64,000 nucleotides of DNA from Nautilus pompilius. Lineage: Eukaryota; Mollusca; Cephalopoda; Nautilida; Nautilidae. A model generated the notes under the pieces. The model saw only the letters and a list, made by a program, of their open reading frames with translations. It had not been told where the DNA came from and ran no database searches. Below are positions 15,801 to 25,007 of the stretch, in pieces. Positions within the stretch are counted from its first letter, which is position 1. Every line of letters begins with the position of its first letter. Position numbers and translations under genes: made by a program. Location: positions 1,054,001-1,118,000 of the forward strand of contig JACATO010000092.1 of NCBI GenBank assembly GCA_018389105.1. The letters are read 5' to 3'.

Positions 15801-18800
15801 CAATAGTGCAATTTCCTCTAGATGGAGTAAGAAGTTACCAGAAATTTTTATTAAGTAATAGATTTATAAAAAAAAAAGTAATAAGATTTTTTATTGCATA
15901 AACACAAGGCACAGAACCAGCAATTCCAGGCCTGACTTTAAAGCACTATAAATTAGTAATGCCTATGCAAATTACTTTTCTTCACATCATACTTGTTTTT
16001 GATGATATTCTTAAATGCCTCACATAATGAACATTGAACTTAAACCAAGGAATAAAGGGAAAACAGCTAACAAGATAGGAAATTAAGTTGCTTCTTTAAG
16101 GTCTATTGTAATCACTCTCTTGACAGTGCTTAGACAAGTTGATAAGAAAAGGTCAGTTGGCTGGGCAAAAAACATCAAAACAGAACTACAACTTGGAGCA
16201 ATGCTGCAATGTATTGTGGTTGGATGAAAGCAGGTTTGAAATATTTGGTTTTAATGATAGTCATTTAGAAGAAAGGCTGGAGAAAAGTATGAGAACTGTG
16301 TTTGCCTTATAATTAAGCATGGTAGTGACAATGGGAATGTTTTTGGGTGGTTTTGCTGGTGACCATAAAAATGATGGGATTCTAACAAAAGAGCGAAATC
16401 ACATTATCCTGCAATGCTGTGCACTTCCATCAGGGCATTGTTTGATAGGTAATGGACTTACAAGATAATGATCCAAAGTACACTGCAGAGCCGCAGTACA
16501 CACTATGTTGCTAGAAAAGAATTAGAATACTTCGTAAAATTGTGGTAGTGGCTCCCTCAATCTCAAGATCTGAACCCCATTGAACTTTTGTTGGATAAAC
16601 TAGATTGAAGAGTATAGGAAAAAGTCCAACCAATGTCAGTCAGCTATGGGATGACTACAACAGGAATAGGGGGTTATTTGCAGCATGTATTCATATCAAA
16701 AGTGACTATTTTTTGATGAAAAAAATTGAATTGATAAAATTGCCACAACTAATCATTCTTTTTTTATATAGTATAGTTCATCTGATTTTTCATTTTTCAT
16801 TAATAGCAAAGTGTTGTCAAAGCAGATAATGGTGTTTTCTGGATCATGAGAGAGAGAGAGAGAACTAAATCTGATTTTATTTTTTATCAAAATGCTGCTA
16901 AAGGTTGTGAGATTTAATTTCCTCAAAAGAAGAGAGAGAAAATTTTTTCTGTATGATAAATCTATGCTTTCTAAACATGCAAGTGCCATTTAAAAAGTTA
17001 GAGTGCCATTTTTTTTTCTTTTATCTTGAATACAATGCAATCATCAGCCAGCCAGTCTGTTATTTAAACAGAACTCATTGAATTAAACTACTGTGATTTT
17101 CCTCACTGAAATCATTTTGTTTTCCTTTAGATAAAATTAGATTGCGATAATTAAATATGGATTTCTCAATGATGATAATTTTTGTTGCTTTTGGATGTAA
17201 ACTACATTTACAAACTTGCATTGACTTGCTAATATCAAATTTGGTAGAATTAACCACTCTTATGCAGTCAGTATCCTTTTTTTAAATATAGTTATTGGAT
17301 AAATAAAATATGCAATTCCTGAGATTACAGAGATGATTTTGGCTTCAGAATTCAGTTTGTGTGACTGCATCTCATTAGTTGGTTGGTAACTTTCAATAAA
17401 AGCATATAAACTGTCAAGAATAACCTTTTGAGCGGCATGAGATGCATCGTTGGGATTTACTGATTGCATGATTCTACTTGATACTATATTTAATACTAGC
17501 TGGGGTACCCAGTGCTGCACAGGAAAGAATGGTTTTTGTTTTATAACATTTTGAAAAAACAAGTTCTATTTGTTTAAAAACACAATCATTGAATTAACAT
17601 TGAATCGATGCTAATGTTACATTTCTTAACATTCTATAAGCTGTACACTTAAATTTAATTTTGTTCCATAAAAGCCCAGTTTATTTTTGTCTTGAAAAAA
17701 TCATGAGAAAAGACTTTTTAAAATTGCATTATGGTTCTGTTTGAGCTGACTTGTTTAGGAATCTGAAAAAGCACCTGACCAATACAGGGTCAGCTTATAA
17801 GACGTTGACAAACCTGTAGCAAACTATTAAATGAATTTTTATTCTTAGTTTTCAAAGTTATACCATCTATGGTATCAAAATCAGCTGTTGAAAAATTCAA
17901 ATCTGTGGTCACTTCTGAGTTGAATGAATACTGTGAAACTGTACTAACTCTGAACCTTGAAAGATGGCTATCCAGGCTCTGGTACCCTTTGATCCTGCCT
18001 CTGATCCTGAGATACCTTCATTATAATTTGAGGTTACTAGGTCACCTATTTTGAATGAGTGCAGTGAACTAAATGTAATCTATAAGGCTTTTGAAAAGTG
18101 GCCTTCATTGACCTCAAAACAGCCTCCAAGGCCAATGTGCAATAGCTTAAAACCTTGCCCAGATTCTGAAGTACTTAACATCCAAAATTTTGGGCTTCTA
18201 TGTGCTGTGCTTTGGCCATGAAAGTTCTAAAGTATGACAATGCACGAAGTCCAAAAAGAGAGCCTTGCATTAAAAGATAATAGCTTCAGAGAGGTTCAAG
18301 TCTTGTGATATAATACTTCAGTCTATTTATGTGCCAACATTTAGAATCTGATAATCCATATTTTGAGGATAAGTATTTAAAAAATCCTACACTGAAAGTT
18401 CCATTGCAATAACACTAATACTCTAAAGCTTTTATAAAGTTACTTTTTCTGATTTCACTTGCTGACTTGCTAATTTGGCAGGAAGGTATTAAGATATTTT
18501 GGAAATCATAAGATGTAGATTGTGTTAATTTCCTTCTACTGGAGACATTCAAATCAAACCTCTGGAATAGCAGTGTAGTAATGGTTTTCATCTGGCTTTC
18601 TTTTAAACATTCTTGGTATTTTTTACTTTTTGTTGTTGAACCTTCAATGGCAGTAATACTGAAAGTATTTCCAAAGTCAGATGAAAAATATATAGACACA
18701 AGAAATGCATCAGTTAATACTCAAGCAGCAGAAATAATTCTTATGATGACTGGTGATAATTACAGAAGTGCTATTCTGTTGCCTGTAGTATTTTAGTTTA

Positions 18801-21800
18801 ACCTTTTGAGGAGAGTGCTGGTATATTTACGAGGAGTGGCCATTGATCCTTGCAGAGTAATCTCATAAATGTGCATTTCCAAGGTTTTATAGAATAGTCT
18901 TACAACACAAAACTGTAACATGTACTTCTTATGGGATTACTCTGACAAGGCCATGACTCTCACTCTCTAAATGTACGGCTGAACTTGTCATAGGGCTGAA
19001 TCAATCTGTAGATCTGAGTTAGCATGGGTGATTGTAGGCATGTGCATGCATTTCACCTTATAGATTTTTTAAATATTTTTAACCAATTTAACTTACCCAG
19101 TGTGCAGTTGCACTGTTTTTACTTAAATGTAACTGACCATGTACAATAAATTTTTGTTTGTTTGTTTATACAGTAATTTTAAAGGGCACCTGTATCAGCA
19201 AGTATTACAGATTTCTGAGTAAAAACGGCACCTGGGTATGGTTACAGACACGAGCAGCCATGATTTACAGTGCCAGCAAACAGCCTCAGTACATTACTTG
19301 TATGAATTATGTGATCAGGTACGCTTTACCGCTGTACACCTTTTCCATTGAAACATTGCAATGAAAAGGCTGCAGTCTTAGTTTCTAGAAGCATCATAGA
19401 TTCTTTCTGCCTATCTAAAGAAAAAAAACACTTTATGGACTTTACATACTCAGCATTGAAAGGTTGAAAGAATTGGTAATAGTTACAAAGATCAGGTTGA
19501 CTTAAATCACCAAACTGATTTAAAATAAGAGTAATGATATACGACGTCTGTCAAAAAAGTATCCGACCTTAGGCTGGGAAAAAAAAATTACGTACTTGGT
19601 GGGTTCAATTGTTAATCCCCTTCAAAGTAGGCCCCTTATGCCTCCACACACTTAACCCAGCAATCCTTCCACTGTTCAAAGCACATCTGGAATGCTTCTT
19701 CCGGAATGGCTCTCAGCTCCACCGTCGCATTCTGCATGATGTCCTCTCGGCTCTCAAAGCTGGAGCCTTTCAATGGCATCTTCATTTCTGGGAACAACCA
19801 GAAGTCAGAAGGAGCCATGTCTGGAGAGTAGGGAGCCTGGCGAATGAGCGAAATGCCTTTCTTTGACAAGAAACCTTGGATCAGCTGCAACGAATGAACT
19901 GGGGTGTTGTCATGATGCAGCTGCCAGCTTTGCAAAGCCCACAGATCCAGTCTCTTGCACCAAATTGCATCACGAAGATGTCAGAGGACTTCCTGATAGT
20001 ACTCCTTTGTAACTGTTTGTCCTTCTGGTGCGTATTCGTGATGTACAACACCTCGGTAGTTGAAGAAAACAGTCAGCATTAAATTGATTTTGTTCCAGAC
20101 ATGACGTGCTTTTTTGGGCCTTGCGACATTGGGTGCTTCCACTGTGATGACTGAGCTTTGGTTTCCGGGTCGTACCCATACACTCACATCTTGTCTTCAG
20201 TTATCACGGTATTCTGGAACTCAGGATCCCTGTTGGCAGTATCCAGCAGGTGCTGCGCAACCTCAAGATGAAGTTTTTATTGTTCCTGAGAAAGAAGCTT
20301 GAACACAGCGCAAGCCCAAATCCCCCTTTAAAATTGCATGTGCAGAATCTTCACTGATTCCAACCTCGTCACCAATTTCCCACACCATCAAACGATGATC
20401 CTCCATTATTAAGGTCCGAACTTTCTCAATAACAAGTGCGTTGTGGCTTGTTGATGGCCTCCCGGAATGCTGGTCACTCTCCACTGATGTGCATCCATCT
20501 TTGAACCTGTTGTACCATTCTTTTATTTGGGTAACACCCATGGCATTGTCACCAAAAGCCTGTTGAATTTTGCAAATTGTTTCCACTTGGGTATCTCCAA
20601 GCTTTTGGCACACCTTCCGTCACCACAGGTGAAATTAAAATGCGACGAGTAAGTAGTACAGCACCTCACACGATGGCTACCTGACAGTGACTGATGCATC
20701 CAGCAAGCCCGCCAAAAACCACGCATGCACATGAAGGCATGCGGCTCCACTATGCACACTTGCCTCGCTAACGCCATTAGTTCCCATGGGAAAAAATAAT
20801 GTTGGATACTTTTTCAACAGACCTCCTATATTTAAGTGATTGTTTAATTTAGTGGAAAGTACACCAATGAAGACCCAAAATACATTTGTTAGCAAATGGT
20901 TGTCAAGAATGAATTTCTTAGCATTATCTGATTTGATATTTGGAGTTATGTGCTAATACTCAAATAATATAGCTTATTTCGAAAGTATATCATAGTAAAT
21001 TAAAAAGAATCATTGCTTCTATTTTCAGTATTCATGGTTTGTTTGTGTGTATGTATTTTACCTGTTTGTTTTGATAAAATGGTGACCTGCAATTACATTG
21101 ATGTTTAATTAAAATATTTGGGTAAATGTTTGGTTGATGTTGCAGGAATTGTTGGTGAGAACAGTATAAAGATGTCATTGTTTGTATTGATATACTTCAC
21201 AATGTTTTTAAGATAGCTGCTTCTGAGTTTGAGTTATCTTTTTGATGTCTTTAAGACAGATACACATTTCCATAGCTTCAAGGTATTTGAAATTTGTACT
21301 TCATTCAAAGTGGTTTTAAATGTAAATAATATTCAGATATTGTTTTTTAAAGTTAGGTTTTAACATTGCATTGACCTAGGATTATGATATTAGCAAAATA
21401 AAAGTTAGCACATTGTCTTGATGGCTTTAATAGGAAAGGAATTAGGTTTGCAATTTTCCTAATAAAAGCTAATATTGAATTGACCATTATTTTGCTAGAA
21501 GCCTCTGGCTAGTCCATAGTTAGGATTAATAAACTTTGCTTTAGGGTTGTATTTTATTTCCTATTTTATGCTAAATCACCTGCAACCATAAATTTTTGAC
21601 AAAAGTGAACAAGCATCAGGTTTATTATAGCCAGTATAGCATACAAGATGTGATATGATTCCAGATCTCATTATGCATGTGTATTCAAGCTGTTGTTTGC
21701 TCCAAAATCAACCAGACATTTATTTTGATGTTTCTCATGCTGAAGTCACAAAGGAACTGTACTGTAATAAAATGTGAATATGAAAACTCTGTTACCCTCT

Positions 21801-24800
21801 AGATAGGATGGTGTTTGGTAATAGTACAAAAGAGTTTGTTCACTCTCCGTAAATGGTCACTAGCAAAAGATTTTGCCATGCACAGTATACTGGACATGAT
21901 TTGCCATAGATTTTCTAAAATCTTTTCTTTTAACTATTCAGCCGATAGATTTACCAAGCAGCTCTATGATGGAATTTGGATTAATGGGGCTTCTTTTTTT
22001 TTTTTTTTATTTTTTTTTACAGAGTACTGAATGTGATTTTGTTTTTTGTTTTTAATTTTAGTATAGTGAGACGACACTATTACTTGTTACCCAAAACATT
22101 CGTCAATGGATTCACTGTCTCCAAACCAGGATTAGAGAACAAACTATAATCAGGAGTAGATCCTGTTTAATTTGGAATCTTTGAAGCAAACAAGTGCATC
22201 TCCTAAAGTATTGTTTTATTTTCTCTGTGATGGAGGAGCCACTGAAGAATAGCTTCTGTATCTTGTTACAATGAAAAGACATGGGTTCAAACCTGTTGTG
22301 CTTCGCTAGGTGATTTTTTCAGCAACTGATTCCAATTTGAGGACCAACCTGAGACTGGCTTGACAAACAAATCTGTCAAAATGGCCACTGTAATGAATGG
22401 CTACACAGAGAAGTAACCAAGGCCATGGCCACATTTCTACGATTATTGCTAAATATTTGCACATGACTTTCATGCAGCTGAAATTCAGTGCTTTACATAA
22501 CATAGCATTTAAAATGCATGTTTGCCATTCATAGTAGGTTATTATTTTGTTATTTATTTTATAATTTTCTTTCCGGTTGGTGTTTTTTTTTTTCATGCAG
22601 GTGGTCTTGTAGAACCACAATATCTGGTTTGTGTTTTTTAAACTAGGCCATTTTGGTTACCATTGACAACCATGGTTAACAACACTTACCAAAAAAGCTA
22701 TGGATGAAAAATGATATCTTGAAAAAAAAAATTTAAGGATTTTCAATAATCAGCCTATTGCATTCATAGCTTTATTTTAAAAGACAATACAGTATGGTCA
22801 TATTACTTATGTGTCAAAATTATTAATTTTTCTTAATCTTTTATTATTTGAGAATTATCTTTTCTGAAAATGTCAACAGTTTATATTTGTATTTTTCTTC
22901 CTTTGCATGCTCATGAAGTTTCTTGTCAGTGTTAATGCTGCAATATTAATTTGATTTCAGTGAAGAAGAGGCCAAACGTGAAATTCTCAAGGAAAATCAG
23001 CTCCAGAATACTAGTAGTTTGCAGCCCATGACTTCAGCTTTGACACCTGTATCTTCAAATTGTGGAGGTGTGGAAACACACGAACAAGCATTGTCTTGGG
23101 TGTCAAATGAAATTAATGGGTATAGTCCAAAACCAAAAGTAGGTGCTAACACTACAGATAATATGGACGGGATCATGCATGATGTGTTTCTTGCAGATGT
23201 TTCTAATGTTGTTACAACTTTGTTTGCTGATATGACAGAACAGTCCAGCTATGATGACAATAGATCACCTTTGCATTCCATGGTTGGCAGTGGTAGTGGT
23301 GATCAAGATGGCCGAAAAGCAGTGTATGACCTGCTAGAGGAACTGGACTCGTGCACAGATATGATTAACAGTGACATTGCTAACTCTGATAATTTAGCAG
23401 ACAATTGCTATGCAACAGAGACTGCTTTTGAAACTACACCAAAGAAGACTTCCATTCAACAGTCCTCATTTCTACAATCTCTTCTCACAGATTCATCAGA
23501 TAACTTTCCAAATCTGCAGGAGGAATCCATGGATGCTCCATCTTTTTCATCTCGCAGTTCATCAACGCTAAATGCATCAAATCTTTCTTCTTCCAATTCA
23601 AAAACAGTTCCTCCACTGACTAATCCAAGTTCATCGTCACTGAATTCTATTGATAATCTTGACTTTGAAGATGACTCAAAACTGGAATCCTTTATTAATG
23701 AATTGATTACTGATTCTGAGAATCTGCTTCAAACGGACAGCACTTCAAAGTCAAACATTCCATTTCTTTCAGGAAATGCAGATTTGCCAGTGGGGGATTT
23801 TTTCCCTTCTGAACACATGAACAGTGAGTTAGACATGTCTGATATAGATGAACTTGCTCACTACTGTAACTCACTGAATGAAACTCAGCCACAAGAATCA
23901 TCAATTGCAGAACTTATGGATACTACACTTCCAGAGGATGTTCCTGATTTAGCTGCTAATCTGAACTGTGGCATTGCTGACAGTTCATTTAAGGAGACAC
24001 CTACAAGTTGTGTTGAGAGGAGCTTGCCACAAAATGGATTAGCAATGTCAATGAATGACATGTTATCAAAGATCTCTGATGTTTCAGATACTCAGAATGG
24101 CATAGTATCAAAGCAGCTTAATAATGGAGAAATTGATAGCTTTTCAGATAATGAAACATTAAGTGATTTAGGGAAAGCAGACTGTGAAAATACTGGCACA
24201 ACTACTTCTGGAAAAAACTTCATAACTTTAAATGAAAAAAACACATCAGCATGTTTAGGAAAGCTTAATAATGGAGATAGTGAGCAGCACAGAAGTGTCC
24301 AAAGTAATGTATCAGCTGGAAACATGAAGTCTGGTTCAGTCAGACCCACCAGTAATTTCAGATATGTTGGTTTATCAAGTCGAGGAAAAACAAACTTTAA
24401 ACAGAATGGTCATCATCATCACATGCACAGCTCTCTAGATACCAAACTAACTTCCATTATTTCAAATGATAACATTCAGTTAGTAGGAATATATATTCCA
24501 GGCAAGCATCTACTGAAAAAGAATGGGAACTATGAAAACCAAAGTAATGAGAAATTCGTTATTCCTGACACCACCACTATCATTAAGTCAGTCCGGTTGG
24601 GCAATCATGGGAAGACCAAGGAAAGCAAATCACTTTTGCAAAATAATCCAATAGCATTGGAATCTCATAGTGCAGCAGCAAATCAAAGGAAAAATAGCAG
24701 TAAGTCTTCTGACACAAATAGCCCTGATAGTCAAATGTCTGATGACTGCATCAATGATGTCGGCAGTAGAAAAAACATGTCTGAGCTGGAGAAACATCTT

Positions 24801-25007
24801 CGTGGTATCATCTCCTCTTCCACTAAGTGTGGCGAGAAATCTGAGGCAGTAAATGAAAAGATCTCTTTGTTAAATATGCATGACTTCCAGAAACCGGGCA
24901 ACTCCTTTCTCCAGAAACTGTTGACCGGAGAAATGTCCACTGATGTGTACCAGGAAGTTGATAGACATCTCTGTGCTCAGGAGAAAACAAATAACAAGGC
25001 ATCTTGA
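704..25007 (+). CDS. bHLH-PAS transcription factor, alpha class (HIF/SIM/Trachealess-like), 3' part; seven exons
   Basis: Exons: 704-837, 6189-6351, 10628-10737, 12118-12302, 13871-13977, 19174-19318, 22961-25007. All introns are GT..AG and the phases (0,1,0,2,1,2) join without a break, giving 962 residues to a TGA stop. Residues about 12-150 are PAS-A (MLDIMNGFL, LYVSEGVEKHLGL, FIHPNDH, RMKHYVSR, YKFLHLTG). Residues 160-174 are the linker (LVCVGQPLQPNSIVEI). Residues 179-283 are PAS-B (NMFTSRHDLDLRFTFCDAR, AGYDPSELIGK, YYRFLSKNGTWVWLQT, CMNYVIS). Residues 284-962 are a low-complexity Ser/Asn/Asp-rich tail. Proteins of this class dimerise with ARNT/Tango in the nucleus and regulate transcription. 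The bHLH DNA-binding part lies upstream of the window. By my recall, PAS-B and the linker are nearest HIF-alpha and SIM, while PAS-A has some NPAS4- and Met-like features, so the subfamily is not settled. No LxxLAP hydroxylation motif is visible. Confidence 0.9.
838..1560. other. Intron sequence without recognised content
   Basis: This is the first part of the 5,351-bp intron between visible exons 1 and 2. It is AT-rich with poly-T and poly-A runs. I see no coding potential or clear repeat. Positions 1-703 belong to the preceding intron and hold only a (TA)n microsatellite (276-301). Confidence 0.6.
1570..2650 (-). pseudogene. Tc1-like transposase remnant
   Basis: The reverse strand reads as a broken Tc1-family transposase. 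Near 2520-2440 the segment GSISSRKGKCRRKLKTS resembles the linker after the N-terminal helix-turn-helix. At about 2240-2300 there is VLFSGKSNFFVQGQQ, where intact Tc1 proteins have VLFSDESxF, so the first catalytic Asp is lost. Near 1930 is PDLNSIESL (family: PDLNPIENLW). At 1735-1880 there is a C-terminal stretch TKEKMVRSVIQVWFHDKKI...HSMHKHV.DIIKAKGDHIKF. Many stops and shifts interrupt it, so it is an old dead copy inside the intron, opposite to the gene. I could not place its inverted repeats. Confidence 0.75.
3400..5090 (-). pseudogene. hAT transposase remnant, ZBED5/SCAND3-like
   Basis: The reverse strand preserves several blocks of the hAT-type transposase found in ZBED5, SCAND3 and GTF2IRD2. 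They are VVSVEKPYVPFVMLVSVK-like text near 5030-4960 (BED-finger/VC.VCxE region), ATVASSKIVEIIAQKKKPLKDGEI (about 4840-4770), CIIHQQTLCVKQM..HVMKIVFKIFNSI (about 4310-4220), CFTVHTEIKWLSKEIVLKRF (about 4160-4090) and LNELNLELQGK (about 3960-3930). Frames change between blocks and stops are common. It is decayed and lies inside the intron between visible exons 1 and 2. Confidence 0.72.
5100..6188. other. Intron sequence, nothing recognised
   Basis: AT-rich intron tail with long homopolymer runs (for example poly-T at about 5460 and 6090). It includes the acceptor region of visible exon 2. No coding or repeat signature was found. Confidence 0.5.
6189..6351 (+). CDS. Visible exon 2: PAS-A middle
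   Basis: Acceptor AAAAG before 6189; donor A|gtaagt. Phase 0 in, phase 1 out; residues 45-98 plus one base of codon 99. It contains GKPIKEFIHPNDHKELAAQF, matching the conserved H-P-x-D-H segment that follows the first PAS helices in HIF, SIM, NPAS4 and Met proteins. It is followed by a longer spacer (MNGVQPDRTVLPLLDCRNGT) than is usual for HIF-alpha. Confidence 0.9.
6352..9190. other. Intron sequence, nothing recognised
   Basis: First part of the intron between visible exons 2 and 3. CpG is very rare (I count four in 7001-8000). Short open frames at about 8383-8999 show no family signature and look like chance frames in T-rich DNA. Confidence 0.5.
9193..10481 (-). mobile_element. Full-length inactive mariner (irritans/Hsmar2-like), 1,289 bp
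   Basis: Terminal inverted repeats are visible. The left end starts TTAGGTTGTTACAAAAG and the reverse complement of the right end starts TTAGGTCATTACAAAGG. TA dinucleotides flank both sides (9191-9192 and 10482-10483), as expected for mariner. The transposase reads on the reverse strand from about 10300 to 9270. Recognisable parts are GEDTANEHTVQR, the helix-turn-helix part (KTVREISAGELDVSIETVSQHL), ITCDKKWILYDN with the first catalytic Asp, and a C-terminus ending WQKCTDCNGTYFD. Stops and frameshifts split it into at least three pieces, so it cannot make transposase. Confidence 0.92.
9271..10300 (-). pseudogene. Broken mariner transposase gene
   Basis: Three reverse-strand frames cover the coding region of the element. 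They are 10135-9713 (helix-turn-helix, GKVKRLDKWVPHKLNEQQ, first Asp motif CDKKW, KEVMVIVW), a short middle part in another frame, and 9564-9271 (DYHLYKHLDSF to the normal end NGTYFD). A Trp-to-stop change lies upstream, before FVKFRPGDVSLKD. The start of the protein lies near 10300 and is not clear. Confidence 0.85.
10628..10737 (+). CDS. Visible exon 3: PAS-A late strands
   Basis: The acceptor is CGAAG before 10628 and the donor is AAG|gtgagc. Phase 1 in, phase 0 out; residues 99-135. It contains RQFQMRMKHYVSRR and ends QAGYK. This corresponds to the RSFFxRMK...SR...YK stretch of HIF/SIM proteins. The polypyrimidine tract is weak, but the reading frame and homology make the exon secure. Confidence 0.87.
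10738..12117. other. Intron between visible exons 3 and 4; includes a possible cassette exon
   Basis: AT-rich intron with a (CT)n run near 11205-11223. At 10831-10912 an 82-nt stretch has a strong polypyrimidine tract with CTTCAG before it and AAG|gtaaat after it. If included after exon 3 it would read 26 codons and then TAA, truncating the protein between the PAS domains. It is not needed to join exons 3 and 4. No other feature was seen. Confidence 0.4.
12118..12302 (+). CDS. Visible exon 4: end of PAS-A, linker, start of PAS-B
   Basis: I chose the acceptor TTTTCCAG before 12118, not the GACAG 16 bases downstream. Only the upstream site keeps the frame with exon 3, and it restores YK|FLHLTGRLKV, which matches the YKVLHCTG strand of HIF-type PAS-A. 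The downstream site would give a stop within three codons. The exon ends GAT GCA AG|gtatga (phase 2) and carries LVCVGQPLQPNSIVEI and NMFTSRHDLDLRFTFCDA. Confidence 0.92.
12303..13870. other. Intron between visible exons 4 and 5
   Basis: AT-rich intron. A less AT-rich stretch at about 13230-13530 carries a poly-G run (13460-13473) and no recognisable repeat family. Nothing else is supported. Confidence 0.5.
13871..13977 (+). CDS. Visible exon 5: PAS-B core
   Basis: Acceptor AATTTAG; donor AAT T|gtgagt. Phase 2 in, phase 1 out; residues 197-232 plus one base. RILALAGYDPSELIGKTAYQFHNPLD aligns with the C-D-x-R-I...GY.PEEL.G..Y.F.H..D segment of HIF/SIM PAS-B domains. Confidence 0.93.
13978..16070. 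other. Intron sequence, nothing recognised
   Basis: First part of the 5,196-bp intron between visible exons 5 and 6. There are long A/T runs and no coding signature. The stretch 15000-15130 is somewhat richer in GC, but I cannot assign it. Confidence 0.45.
16080..16720 (+). pseudogene. Tc1-like transposase remnant
   Basis: The + strand reads parts of a Tc1-family transposase. They are VLWLDESRFEIFGF (about 16215-16255, with the first catalytic Asp), VFAYN.ACW-type text with GNVFGWFCW.P (about 16330-16370), DHKNDGILTKER (16362-16396), DNDPKYTAEPQ (about 16465-16500, second Asp) and PQSQDLNPIELLLDKL (16555-16600). It ends with KSPTNVSQLWDDY (about 16620). In-frame stops and small shifts break it. 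It lies in the same orientation as the host gene. Confidence 0.78.
16730..19173. other. Intron sequence, nothing firmly recognised
   Basis: AT-rich with a short (GA)n run at about 16847-16862. Around 17493-17525 the text ACTAGCTGGGGTACCCAGTG looks like the end of a dispersed repeat, but I cannot name the family or its limits. The open frame at 17260-17562 on the reverse strand has no known motif. Confidence 0.35.
19174..19318 (+). CDS. Visible exon 6: PAS-B beta sheet and PAC motif
   Basis: Acceptor TATACAG; donor ATC AG|gtacgc. Phase 1 in, phase 2 out; residues 233-280 plus two bases. LILKGTCISKYYRFLSKNGT, WVWLQTRAAMIY and QPQYITCMNYVIS match the PAC region of HIF/SIM proteins (KGQ...YR.L.K.GGYVW.....VIY...QPQ.I.CVNYV.S). 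Confidence 0.93.
19540..20828 (-). mobile_element. Mariner element, copy A, inactive, 1,289 bp
   Basis: Inverted repeats: the left end begins TACGACGTCTGTCAAAAAAG and the reverse complement of the right end begins TAGGAGGTCTGTTGAAAAAG. TA lies directly outside both ends. Reverse-strand transposase pieces are MCQKLGDTQVETICKIQQAF...VTQIKEWYNRFKDG (about 20613-20500), EIGDEVGISEDSAHAIL, and WQLHHDNTPVHSLQLIQGF...YSPDMAPSDFWLFPEMK (19935-19636) with the second and third catalytic Asp. The first Asp motif is ruined (VITEDKM then a stop, where the family has TGDETW). It lies inside the intron between visible exons 6 and 7 and is the same family as the element at 61912-63072. Confidence 0.93.
20831..22960. 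other. Intron sequence; possible alternative terminal exon
   Basis: AT-rich intron tail. At 22062-22149 a strong polypyrimidine tract with TTTTAG precedes a frame that, joined to exon 6, reads 29 codons (SIVRRHYYLLPKTFVNGF...) to TAA. No AATAAA follows closely. A tRNA-like GGGTTCAAACC box lies near 22288, possibly a SINE scrap. The rest is unremarkable. Confidence 0.35.
22961..25007 (+). CDS. Visible exon 7: large last coding exon, C-terminal regulatory region
   Basis: Acceptor GATTTCAG; AG from exon 6 plus T makes Ser281, then EEEAKREILKENQ. The frame stays open for 681 more codons to TGA at 25005-25007. The tail is rich in Ser, Asn, Asp and Thr and probably disordered. Features seen: an acidic/hydrophobic patch NLDFEDDSKLESFINELI (about 23650-23710), a His run GHHHHMH (about 24410), and two LxxLL motifs in matching context, FLQSLLTDSS (residues 451-460) and FLQKLLTGEMS (930-940). 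VPDLAANL (about 23940) resembles the place where HIF has LxxLAP, but the proline is absent. Transactivation is inferred from family position, not shown. Confidence 0.95.

Noticed and set aside
23019-23021. ATG at 23019 as the start of a separate 662-residue intronless gene
   Set aside because: The frame is open upstream to a proper acceptor at 22961 and joins exon 6 in phase. This is an internal Met of the last exon.
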